From contig JALQYN010000007.1 in assembly GCA_023254055.1 (NCBI GenBank), positions 1-35,235 on the forward strand: a stretch of DNA of 35,235 bases, read 5' to 3'. Source of the stretch: Polaribacter sp. (GTDB lineage Bacteria; Bacteroidota; Bacteroidia; Flavobacteriales; Flavobacteriaceae). Made by a program: the position numbers and the translations under genes. Shown here piece by piece: positions 7,532 to 14,859 of this stretch (position 1 is its first letter; every line of letters begins with the position of its first letter). The notes beneath the pieces were generated by a model. It was not told where the DNA came from. It saw nothing but the letters and a program-made list of their open reading frames with translations, and made no database searches.

Positions 7532-8539
7532 ATGTATAACTCAAAGATAACAGGTTTAGGGTATTATGTTCCAGAGAATATTGTGACGAATGATGATTTA
7601 AAACAATGGATGGAAACAAGTGATGAATGGATACAGGAAAGAACTGGAATTAAAGAGCGAAGATGGATAGATCCTAAAACTGGAGATACTACTTCTGTAA
7701 TGGGAGCGAAAGCTGCTAGAATTGCCATTGAACGTGCAGGGTTAACAAAAGAAGACATCGATTTTATTGTATTTGCTACCTTAAGTCCGGATATGTATTT
7801 TCCTGGCGGTGGAGTTCAAATTCAGGATTTATTAGAAATGCCAACCATAGGAGCTTTAGATGTTCGTAATCAATGTTCTGGTTTTATTTATGCACTTTCT
7901 GTTGCAGATCAATTTATTAAAACAGGAATGTATAAAAACATTTTAGTAATCGGAGCAGAAAATCATTCTGGTGGATTAGAACGTTCTACAAGAGGAAGAA
8001 ATGTTTCAGTGATTTTTGGTGATGGAGCAGGGGCAGCTATTTTATCAAGATCAGAAGTGAAAGGAAAGGGAATTTTATCTTCACATTTACATTCTGAAGG
8101 AAAACATGCGAAAGAACTGGTGCTAGAAGGTCCTTCTACACAACGTTGGGTGCCTGAAATTATGGCTGAGAATGATCCCGATGATGTTTCGTATTATCCG
8201 TATATGAATGGTCAGTTTGTGTTTAAACATGCCATTACACGTTTTTCTGAAGCCATTGTAGAAGGGTTAGAAGCAAACGGATTCGAAAAAGAAGATATTG
8301 ACATGTTAATTCCGCATCAAGCAAATTTAAGAATTGCGCAATTCATTCAGCGTAAGTTTAGATTAGAAGATGATAAAGTGTATAATAATATTATGAAATA
8401 CGGAAATACGACAGCAGCTTCTGTAATTATAGCTTTGACAGAGGCTTGGGAATTAGGTAAAATTAAAGACAACGATATAGTGGTCTTGGCTGCTTTTGGA
8501 AGTGGATTTACCTGGGGTTCTGTAATTATTCGATGGTAG
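7532..8539 (+). CDS. fabH: 3-oxoacyl-ACP synthase III (FabH family)
   Basis: A 335-residue thiolase-fold enzyme with the complete KAS III triad: C115 in VRNQCSGF, H262 in IPHQAN and N292 in YGNTTAAS. The DEWIQERTGIKERRW start and GDGAGAAIL are also family hallmarks. KAS III condenses acetyl-CoA or a short branched acyl-CoA with malonyl-ACP to begin fatty acid synthesis. The gene stands alone with its own promoter and terminator, away from plsX or rpmF, where the housekeeping fabH of many bacteria sits. It could therefore be a second, specialised KAS III-like enzyme. A long GKHAKELVLEGPSTQRWVPE region (190-209) may shape a different substrate pocket; that is inference. Confidence 0.88.
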   Translation: MYNSKITGLGYYVPENIVTNDDLKQWMETSDEWIQERTGIKERRWIDPKTGDTTSVMGAKAARIAIERAGLTKEDIDFIVFATLSPDMYFPGGGVQIQDLLEMPTIGALDVRNQCSGFIYALSVADQFIKTGMYKNILVIGAENHSGGLERSTRGRNVSVIFGDGAGAAILSRSEVKGKGILSSHLHSEGKHAKELVLEGPSTQRWVPEIMAENDPDDVSYYPYMNGQFVFKHAITRFSEAIVEGLEANGFEKEDIDMLIPHQANLRIAQFIQRKFRLEDDKVYNNIMKYGNTTAASVIIALTEAWELGKIKDNDIVVLAAFGSGFTWGSVIIRW

Positions 8540-8560
8540 GAATTTAATAAGTAATAAATA

Positions 8561-8591
8561 AAAAAAACCGAAGCATTGCTTCGGTTTTTTT
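8561..8591. terminator. Bidirectional terminator between fabH and the TonB-type receptor
   Basis: AAAAACCGAAGC (8563-8574) pairs with GCTTCGGTTTTT (8578-8589) around a 3-base loop, flanked by A and T runs. It serves convergent genes on both sides. Confidence 0.9.
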
Positions 8592-8620
8592 ATTCAAATA
8601 ATATACTTGGTTACATGAGG

Positions 8621-11002
8621 CTATAGAAACCCACCACCTTGTTTTTCGTTATTGTCTCTGTTTCTTCTTCCTTTAGCACGGTTTTTACCGCCACCAAATC
8701 TGTAGTTAAAGCCAATGTAAGCCGATTGGTTTTCTCCTTGAAACTGACCATGTTGTGTATATGGGGTTGTCGTGCTGAATCTAAACTTCATGGTATTAAA
8801 AATATCATTTACTCTAAGGGTAAAGTTTCCTTTTCCGTCTAATACTCTATAACTTGCACCTGTGTTCACCATATACATTTCAGAAGCATTGAATTGTAAA
8901 TCTTTATTTGCACCTCTATACATTGCAAATAGTTGAAAACGCAAGTTTTTTGTTGCCGTAAAACTATTACTTAATCGTACATTAAAGGCTGTATTTGTAA
9001 CTTCACTTTGTACATTAGCAACCAACCCTTTTACTTTTTGAGAATAGAAATCTAAACTACCATTAACTCTCCACCAATTTGCAATTTTATAGTTGGTAGA
9101 CATTTCAAATCCGTATCTGTTATTTCCATCAAAATTAGTGTCAGATTTTATTTGTTTTGTGTCAGTTGCATCATTTGGATCTTTATATAAAATGGTAGAA
9201 ATTTCATCATTTACTCTTCTAAAGAAGGTTCCAACTGTAATAGAACCACCTTTTATTTGTCTTGTATAATTTACTTCAAATGAGTTGGTAAATTGAGGTA
9301 ATAAATTTGGATTCCCTAAAGAAGTAACTAATGGTGTACTCCATTCTCTAATTGGATTAACTTGTTGTATAGAAGGTCTGTCTACTCTTCTACTATAACT
9401 AAATTGCCATTGATTTTTTTCTGATGCGTTGTAGGTTACAAAAGCAGATGGATATATACTTAAGATATCGCTTTTATAGCCTGCAGAAGCTTTAGTTTCT
9501 TCATTAAACATTCCTTCAACAGTATATAATTCAGCTCGAGCACCTAATTGCATGGTTATTTTATTCATCTTATAACCATAATTAAAGTAAGTAGAATATA
9601 TTTTTCTATCATAGGTAAAAGATGAATTGTTAAAACCTGGTTGAGTGGTAGTATTCATATTTGAAGTTTTGTTGATACGAACTTCAGCTCCTAATTCTAC
9701 TTTTGCGTTTTCTGTAACAGGATTGGTATAATCGATGTTAAACAATGTGTTGTCTCTATCATTTTTTATAACATTTGAAAAAGAACTTGGATTTATCAAT
9801 TGACGGTAGGTTGCAATTTCTGGTTGCTTTGAGTTAGAAAAGGTTGCTTCTAATTCTAAACTATGTCCTTTCTTTTCAAAATTCACTTTGTAATTCATGT
9901 TATACACGCTAGATTTAATTCCACTCATATCAGAAGTAAAAGGAGCATTAATAAGCAAGTTGCCATTTTGAGAAACTTTTGTTGAAGCATTTCCCAATGC
10001 ATCCGTGAAATTTTGAGTAGTATATACCGAGAACGTTTTTTTATCACTTATATAAAAATCTGCTCCAAATTTTATTAAATGAGATTCTTGACCATTTAAG
10101 AAGTCAAATTCTTGTAGAGAAGCATTTGTGCCAGTTCTTGTAACACTTCCAAAATTATGTTGATCACCTTTGTTAAATCCATAATTTGTGTAAAAATTTA
10201 CATTTCCGGTTTTATAGTTCATGTCTAAAGAACCATTGTATCTTGTATTTTCTCCACGAGTAATCCCTGTATTTACAGAACCGTTAAAGCCAATATTTGC
10301 ACTTTTATTTAAGATAATATTGATGATTCCACTCATTCCTTCTGGATTGTATTTTGCAGACGGATTGGTAATCAATTCGATACTTTTAATAGATGTAGAC
10401 GGAATTTGTTGTAGCAACTGTGCAGTACTAATATTCGTTGGTTTTCCATCCACCAAAACTCTAACATTACTGTTTCCTCGAAGGCTTAAAGCTCCTGTTT
10501 GACTATCAACACTTACTGATTGTACGTTGTTTAATAACTCTGAAGCGGTTGCCCCAGCAGCGGTTAAATCTTTTCCAACATTAATTACTTTTCTGTCTAT
10601 TTTCTGTACAACTGTAGAAATTTCTGCTCTTACTTCAACTTCTTTTAAAGTTGTAGCATCTTCAGCTAATTTAATGGTACCTAGATCAATTCTAATATTA
10701 CCACTTTTAATATTTATTTGTTTAGCATAGGTTTTATAACCTATAAATTGAATTTCAACGATACTTACTCCTTCTGGAATATTTTTCACTTTGAAATTTC
10801 CTTCTAAATCGGTAATTCCACCGGTAATAATTTTTTTAGCGGTGTCTCTAATTACAATATTTACATATGGTAAAGCTTCTGCTGTTTTTTGGTCTACTAC
10901 TTTACCAGAAATATTTCCTGGTCTAGCAATTTTACTTTTGTCTAATTGTGCGTATGAACTAATGCTAAGGGTTAAAACAAAAAGTAGGATTAATTTTTTC
11001 AT
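8621..11002 (-). CDS. TonB-dependent receptor-like outer-membrane beta-barrel protein
   Basis: A 793-residue protein with an N-terminal signal peptide (residues 1-18, ending SSYAQ). It is followed by a CarboxypepD-regulatory-like domain (about 30-115: GKVVDQKTAEALPYVNI, DLEGNFKVKNIP, IGYKTY), a plug domain (about 130-235: LLNNVQSVSVD, LRGNSNVRVLVDGKP, INPSAKYNPEGMSGIINIIL-type segment), and a barrel of the outer-membrane beta-barrel 3 family to about residue 770. These features fit a receptor importing a bound ligand through the outer membrane. No SusD partner or ligand-specific gene lies next to it, so the ligand is unknown. A basic, Arg/Asn-rich tail of about 25 residues follows the last aromatic strand and ends in GGGFL. 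The gene is monocistronic and divergent from the CoA-binding gene. Confidence 0.9.
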   Translation of the reverse strand: MKKLILLFVLTLSISSYAQLDKSKIARPGNISGKVVDQKTAEALPYVNIVIRDTAKKIITGGITDLEGNFKVKNIPEGVSIVEIQFIGYKTYAKQINIKSGNIRIDLGTIKLAEDATTLKEVEVRAEISTVVQKIDRKVINVGKDLTAAGATASELLNNVQSVSVDSQTGALSLRGNSNVRVLVDGKPTNISTAQLLQQIPSTSIKSIELITNPSAKYNPEGMSGIINIILNKSANIGFNGSVNTGITRGENTRYNGSLDMNYKTGNVNFYTNYGFNKGDQHNFGSVTRTGTNASLQEFDFLNGQESHLIKFGADFYISDKKTFSVYTTQNFTDALGNASTKVSQNGNLLINAPFTSDMSGIKSSVYNMNYKVNFEKKGHSLELEATFSNSKQPEIATYRQLINPSSFSNVIKNDRDNTLFNIDYTNPVTENAKVELGAEVRINKTSNMNTTTQPGFNNSSFTYDRKIYSTYFNYGYKMNKITMQLGARAELYTVEGMFNEETKASAGYKSDILSIYPSAFVTYNASEKNQWQFSYSRRVDRPSIQQVNPIREWSTPLVTSLGNPNLLPQFTNSFEVNYTRQIKGGSITVGTFFRRVNDEISTILYKDPNDATDTKQIKSDTNFDGNNRYGFEMSTNYKIANWWRVNGSLDFYSQKVKGLVANVQSEVTNTAFNVRLSNSFTATKNLRFQLFAMYRGANKDLQFNASEMYMVNTGASYRVLDGKGNFTLRVNDIFNTMKFRFSTTTPYTQHGQFQGENQSAYIGFNYRFGGGKNRAKGRRNRDNNEKQGGGFL

Positions 11003-11020
11003 AAATGTATTTTAAGTTGT

Positions 11021-11061
11021 TTTGATTTGATGCTAGATAGACGTTACATTTCTTATCTTTG
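11021..11061 (+). promoter_or_regulatory. Promoter of the CoA-binding protein gene
   Basis: TATCTTTG at 11054-11061 is a perfect TAnnTTTG box. TTTG occurs at 11021-11024 and 11026-11029, the second 24 bases upstream. The leader would be about 33 bases. No equally good box is seen for the divergent receptor gene in the 96-base gap. Confidence 0.5.
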
Positions 11062-11098
11062 TTACTGCTATTAACGCCGTTTAACATAATATTAACAA

Positions 11099-11461
11099 AT
11101 GAAAAAAACTACTTTAGTGCTTGGAGCTTCAGTAAACACTGAACGTTATTCGAATAAAGCTATTCAGAAATTAAGAGCAAATAAAATTAAAGTTTTTGCT
11201 GTAGGAGCAAAAAAAGGAACTGTTTTAGACGTGTCAATAGAAGTAGAAAAATTACAATTTCAAGATATTGATACGGTAACTTTATATTTAAATCCAATAA
11301 GGCAAAAAGAATATTATGAGTATGTTATTGGTTTAAAACCAAATCGTGTAATTTTTAATCCTGGAACAGAAAATAGTGAGTTTATAAAATTGTTAAAAGA
11401 AAAGAATATTGAAACAGAGGTAGCTTGTACTTTGGTTCTATTAAGTATCAATCAATATTAG
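11099..11461 (+). CDS. Small CoA-binding domain protein
   Basis: A 120-residue protein made of a single Rossmann-like CoA-binding domain (CoA_binding_2 / YccU type). The nucleotide loop is seen in TLVLGASVNTERYSNKAIQKL, followed by VFAVGAKKGTV and the late NPGTENSEF segment. The family is related to the CoA-binding half of succinyl-CoA ligase but has no catalytic domain, and its role is not established. Its stop overlaps the stop of the convergent rnz gene by four bases (TTAG), so there is no room for a terminator. Confidence 0.82.
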   Translation: MKKTTLVLGASVNTERYSNKAIQKLRANKIKVFAVGAKKGTVLDVSIEVEKLQFQDIDTVTLYLNPIRQKEYYEYVIGLKPNRVIFNPGTENSEFIKLLKEKNIETEVACTLVLLSINQY

Positions 11462-12375
11462 CTTGAAGAAATCTTTTTCCCTGTTTCTGCTAAAATGACA
11501 TTCGAAAAAATTGTTGATGCTTCTTCTTTAAAGAGTTCAATATTTTTGTATCTGCTAGAATAATGACCTATAATTAACTGATTTACATTGGCTTGTAGTG
11601 CTATCTGCGCAGCTTGTTTTGCTGTAGAATGTTTTGTTTTTTTTGCCAAATCTTCTCTGTCGGATAAAAATGTAGCTTCATGATATAATACATCTACATT
11701 TTTTATGATTGGAACCATATCTTCCTTGTAAGAAGTATCGCTACAAAAAGCATAGCTATTTGTTTTAGAAGGAGGTAACGTCAATTCTTCGTTTTTTATG
11801 ATTTCTCCACTTTCTAAAACCACATCTTTTCCTGCTTTTATATGGTGATAATCGCAAGTTTGTATTTCAGGATATTGTTGTACGTTTTCTATGTGTAATT
11901 TTCTAGAATTTTCTTTTTCTCTAAATAAAAAACCGTTTGTATATATCCTGTGATTTAAAGGGATTGTAGTTACGGTAACCTTATCATCTTCAAAAATTAC
12001 TTCACTTTTTTTAGAAGATAATTCATGAAAAATAATATTGAATTTCGCATGTGATTTTGAAATTTTTAATTGTAACGTAGTAACTTCCTTGATTCCTTTT
12101 GGGCCAAAAATATGCAGCTCTTTTTCTCTGTTTAAAATTCCGAATGTAGAAATTAAACCAATCAAACCAAAAAAATGATCTCCATGTAAATGTGAGATAA
12201 AAATATGATTGATTTTAGAAAATCCAACATTGTATTTTCTCATTTGGCGTTGTGTTCCTTCGCCACAATCTATTAAAAAATGCCTATTGTTAATTTCTAA
12301 ATATTGAGAAGTTGGATGTGCATTTACTCTTGGTGTTGCAGAATGACAACCTAGAATAGTTATTTGTAAACTCAT
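11458..12375 (-). CDS. rnz: Ribonuclease Z (tRNA 3' endonuclease)
   Basis: A 305-residue metallo-beta-lactamase-fold nuclease. The zinc motif HxHxDH is H62-L-H64-G-D66-H67. Later ligands appear in AFCSDTSYKED, VLYHEATF and LIIGHYSSRY. The N-terminal TILGCHSATPRVNAHPTSQYL is typical of the family. It cuts tRNA precursors just after the discriminator base to give the 3' end for CCA. Length is normal for the short bacterial form. Its ATG overlaps the stop of the upstream sorting-domain gene by four bases, implying translational coupling at the end of the pyrR-pyrB transcript. Confidence 0.95.
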   Translation of the reverse strand: MSLQITILGCHSATPRVNAHPTSQYLEINNRHFLIDCGEGTQRQMRKYNVGFSKINHIFISHLHGDHFFGLIGLISTFGILNREKELHIFGPKGIKEVTTLQLKISKSHAKFNIIFHELSSKKSEVIFEDDKVTVTTIPLNHRIYTNGFLFREKENSRKLHIENVQQYPEIQTCDYHHIKAGKDVVLESGEIIKNEELTLPPSKTNSYAFCSDTSYKEDMVPIIKNVDVLYHEATFLSDREDLAKKTKHSTAKQAAQIALQANVNQLIIGHYSSRYKNIELFKEEASTIFSNVILAETGKKISSS

Positions 12376-12689
12376 TTGATAACAAAGCGTTTAGAAATGA
12401 CTTCGTTCCTGCTTCTAATTGCATAAATGTACATTCCAGATTGTAAGTTGTCTCTGTTGAATTTAATTTCATTACTTCCAATTTTGGTGGTAAATGTTTT
12501 TGAGAAAACGGTTTTTCCTAGCACATTTTTAACAACAAAAAATATAGGCTGACTTTTTGTTGCGTTAAATTTTATGGTGGTAGAAGTAAAAAAAGGATTT
12601 GGAGCAGCAGATAGTTTTTGCAACGTTTTTTGAGAAAAAACGGCAGTGGTAAAACATAAAAAAGTAATAAAAAGTAATTTTTTTACCAT
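12372..12689 (-). CDS. Stand-alone T9SS type A sorting-domain protein
   Basis: A 105-residue protein that is only a signal peptide (residues 1-19, KKLLFITFLCFTTAVFS) and a T9SS C-terminal sorting domain (about 24-105). The domain shows its hallmarks in order: AAPNPF, STTIKFN, FVVKNVLGKTV, NEIKFNRDNLQSGMYIYAI and a final KRFVIK. Normally this domain trails a large secreted cargo and directs it through the type IX system, after which it is cut off and the cargo is anchored. Here no cargo is present. It could be a truncated remnant, a very small secreted peptide, or a regulator of the machinery. The open frame and coupling to rnz argue against a pseudogene. Confidence 0.85.
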   Translation of the reverse strand: MVKKLLFITFLCFTTAVFSQKTLQKLSAAPNPFFTSTTIKFNATKSQPIFFVVKNVLGKTVFSKTFTTKIGSNEIKFNRDNLQSGMYIYAIRSRNEVISKRFVIK

Positions 12690-12724
12690 TCGTTAGTTTT
12701 TTTATTCAGAAAAGAAATCAATTG

Positions 12725-13057
12725 TTAAAAACCCAAATCTCTTTCTATTGCTTCCATTTCGAGCACATCTTCAGCTTCTTGCAATGTTGGAACAATATTG
12801 ATTTCATCTGGAATGTCATCTATATCAATTTCGTTACAAACTATTACAAAAGATATGCCATTGCTTCTGTGTTTTGAAGCGATATTCAAAAATAGAGACA
12901 AATCTTCTAAGGTTGTGTTAAGATTTTCAGAAAGTTGAACAACTTTATGATTTTCTATTGACTCTGCATTTTCTGACTTAAAAACTTTAAAAAATTCTGA
13001 AAAAGAATTTTCTGTTGATGAAATGAGAGTATATGTGACTTTTTGAGAAATTTTCAT
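12725..13057 (-). CDS. Conserved small protein, possibly STAS-like
   Basis: A 110-residue soluble protein with no signal peptide or membrane segment. I do not recognise a catalytic motif. The order of predicted strands and helices (KISQKVTYTLIS; HKVVQLSENL; LSLFLNIASKHRSNGISFVIVC; INIVPTLQEAEDVLEMEAIERDL) resembles an STAS / anti-sigma-factor antagonist fold. The end PTLQEAEDVLEMEAIERDL is like that of Bacteroidetes STAS proteins. The DSSG loop with the phosphorylated Ser is missing. It sits 24 bases after pyrB and 35 before the sorting-domain gene, so it is part of the pyr-rnz transcript. The fold call is inference. Confidence 0.6.
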   Translation of the reverse strand: MKISQKVTYTLISSTENSFSEFFKVFKSENAESIENHKVVQLSENLNTTLEDLSLFLNIASKHRSNGISFVIVCNEIDIDDIPDEINIVPTLQEAEDVLEMEAIERDLGF

Positions 13058-13081
13058 AAGATTTTTCGTTAAGAAGACAAA

Positions 13082-14011
13082 TTATCTTTTTATCTGTTGT
13101 GCTAATAAATAAATCACTGCCATTCTAACAGCAACACCATTTTCAACCTGGTTTAAGATGATTGAATTGTTAGAGTCTGCAACATCACTTGTAATTTCTA
13201 CACCACGATTTATTGGGCCAGGGTGCATGATGACAATATTTTTATCTAAGCTGTCTAAAACTTGCTGGTTGATGCCAAAAAGCTGTGTGTATTCTCTGGT
13301 TGATGGAAAATACTTTACATCCATACGTTCGTGTTGCACTCGTAAAACATTGGCAACGTCACACCAATCTAAGGCTTTTTTTAAGTTGGTTTCTACCGTA
13401 ACTCCCAGGCTTGTTATGTATTTCGGAATTAACGTTGTTGGTCCGCAAACTTTTACTTCTGCGCCTTGTAACTGCAAGGCAAATATATTTGATAATGCGA
13501 CTCTAGAGTGTAAAATATCACCAACGATTACAATTTTTTTACCTTTTACACTGCCTAATTTCTCTCTTATAGAATAGGAATCTAACAATGCTTGTGTTGG
13601 GTGCTCGTGGGTTCCGTCTCCTGCATTTATAATTTTTGCATTTACGTGCTTAGATAAGAAAACTCCAGCTCCAACATTCGGATGACGCATCACAACAATA
13701 TCAACTTTCATTGATAAAATATTGTTTACTGTGTCTATTAAGGTTTCTCCTTTTTTTACGGAAGATTGACTTGCAGAGAAATTGATAATATCTGCCGAAA
13801 GTCTTTTTTCAGCCAACTCAAAAGAAAGTTTTGTTCTTGTGCTATTTTCAAAAAATAAATTGGCAATGGTAATATCTCTTAGCGAAGGGACTTTTTTAAT
13901 GGGTCTATTTATAACCTCTTTAAAATGATCAGCAGTTTCAAAAATAAGATCAATATCGTTTTTGTTAAGATATTTTATGCCTAATAAATGGTCTACGCTT
14001 AATTGTTTCAT
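13082..14011 (-). CDS. pyrB: Aspartate carbamoyltransferase catalytic subunit
   Basis: A 309-residue enzyme joining carbamoyl phosphate and aspartate in pyrimidine synthesis. Carbamoyl-phosphate contacts are STRT at 57-60, HPTQ at 137-140 and the HPGPINR loop at 263-269; the 80s loop Ser/Lys are in SQSSVKKGET. The length is that of the catalytic chain alone. No pyrI regulatory chain is present in the window. It starts one base after the pyrR stop, so both are one transcript. Confidence 0.97.
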   Translation of the reverse strand: MKQLSVDHLLGIKYLNKNDIDLIFETADHFKEVINRPIKKVPSLRDITIANLFFENSTRTKLSFELAEKRLSADIINFSASQSSVKKGETLIDTVNNILSMKVDIVVMRHPNVGAGVFLSKHVNAKIINAGDGTHEHPTQALLDSYSIREKLGSVKGKKIVIVGDILHSRVALSNIFALQLQGAEVKVCGPTTLIPKYITSLGVTVETNLKKALDWCDVANVLRVQHERMDVKYFPSTREYTQLFGINQQVLDSLDKNIVIMHPGPINRGVEITSDVADSNNSIILNQVENGVAVRMAVIYLLAQQIKR

Positions 14012-14012
14012 T

Positions 14013-14555
14013 TTATGAATTGTGTTCTAAATAAACTACGTCTTTTTTGTGTGTTTCTTTCCAGCAAACCTTAACTTTTTCTTGATTTATTGCATCTACT
14101 TGTCTACCTCTATAATTAGGTTGTATAGGTAAATGTCTGCTAAAACGTCTGTCGATTAACACTAATAATTCTACTAATTTTGGTCTCCCAAAATCGTTAA
14201 TTGCCGATAAGCCCGACCTTATACTTCTACCAGAAAATAAGACGTCATCAATTAAAACAACGTTTTTATCTTCAATTAAAAAATCAATTTTTGTACTACT
14301 AGCGTCAATTGGAGAGTCTCTTCTTCTAAAATCATCTCTATAAAAAGTAATGTCTAGTAAGCCTAATTTTAAGTCTTTAATATGGTATTCGTTGGTTAAA
14401 ATATCTTTAATTCTTTTAGCCAAATATGCACCTCTTGGTTGCAGACCAATTAAAACAGTGTTAGAAAAATCGTTATGGTTTTCGATAAGCTGACAAGCTA
14501 GTCGATGTAAGATGATTTCAATTTCTTTCGAGTTTAATAATACTTTCGAGCTCAT
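14013..14555 (-). CDS. pyrR: Bifunctional pyrimidine regulator / uracil phosphoribosyltransferase PyrR
   Basis: A 180-residue type I phosphoribosyltransferase. The PRPP loop is VLIDDVLFSGRS (residues 100-111), and ILHRLACQLIEN and GLQPRGAYLAKRI are PyrR hallmarks. In Gram-positive bacteria PyrR binds pyr mRNA leaders when UMP is high; in Bacteroidetes the RNA-binding role is less clear. The frame also allows a TTG at 14570, but the ATG at 14555 fits the family start (MSSKVLLNSKEI), so it is used. The TTG lies inside a leader hairpin. A strong promoter lies upstream. Confidence 0.93.
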   Translation of the reverse strand: MSSKVLLNSKEIEIILHRLACQLIENHNDFSNTVLIGLQPRGAYLAKRIKDILTNEYHIKDLKLGLLDITFYRDDFRRRDSPIDASSTKIDFLIEDKNVVLIDDVLFSGRSIRSGLSAINDFGRPKLVELLVLIDRRFSRHLPIQPNYRGRQVDAINQEKVKVCWKETHKKDVVYLEHNS

Positions 14556-14565
14556 AAGAAAAATG

Positions 14566-14582
14566 TCCAAATTTTATTTGGA
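14566..14582 (-). promoter_or_regulatory. Hairpin in the pyrR leader, possible attenuator or translation control
   Basis: On the minus strand TCCAAAT and ATTTGGA form a perfect 7-base stem with loop AAA. It is followed by CATTTTTCTT and then the pyrR ATG ten bases later. It resembles a weak intrinsic terminator or an element hiding the ribosome site. The known Bacillus PyrR-binding loop is not seen. The 304-base gap 14556-14859 holds this, the pyrR promoter, and no gene. Confidence 0.45.
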
Positions 14583-14616
14583 AATAAATCAGTAAAAACT
14601 GATAATTAATGTTGAG

Positions 14617-14647
14617 CAAAATTAGTGTAAATAAAAGGATTCGCAAA
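14617..14647 (-). promoter_or_regulatory. Promoter of the pyrR-pyrB operon
   Basis: On the minus strand TTTG (14647-14644), a 19-base spacer and TAATTTTG (14624-14617) match the Bacteroidetes consensus at both boxes. Transcription would start near 14611, giving a leader of about 56 bases. Confidence 0.7.
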
Positions 14648-14859
14648 ATTTTACTGAAAAGCATTTTAAAAGGGCCTCATTTTTGTTAATTAATTTGTTG
14701 AAAAGTAAAGCTCTTTTTATTAAAGGAGAAGAAGACTTGTAGTATTTTTAATTAAGTAATTTTTTCAATTATTGATTGATAAAATATTACAGCTTGTTTA
14801 ATCAAATGAAAAGGTAAAAAGATTTTTGTTTTTCCTTTTGATGATAAAATTAGAAGCCT

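Noticed and set aside
13158..13577. 139-residue frame opposite pyrB
   Set aside because: It is a mirror of a well conserved gene, with atypical composition and no recognisable motifs.
14556..14570. TTG start giving five extra residues on PyrR
   Set aside because: It lies in the leader hairpin, and the ATG at 14555 matches the family N-terminus.
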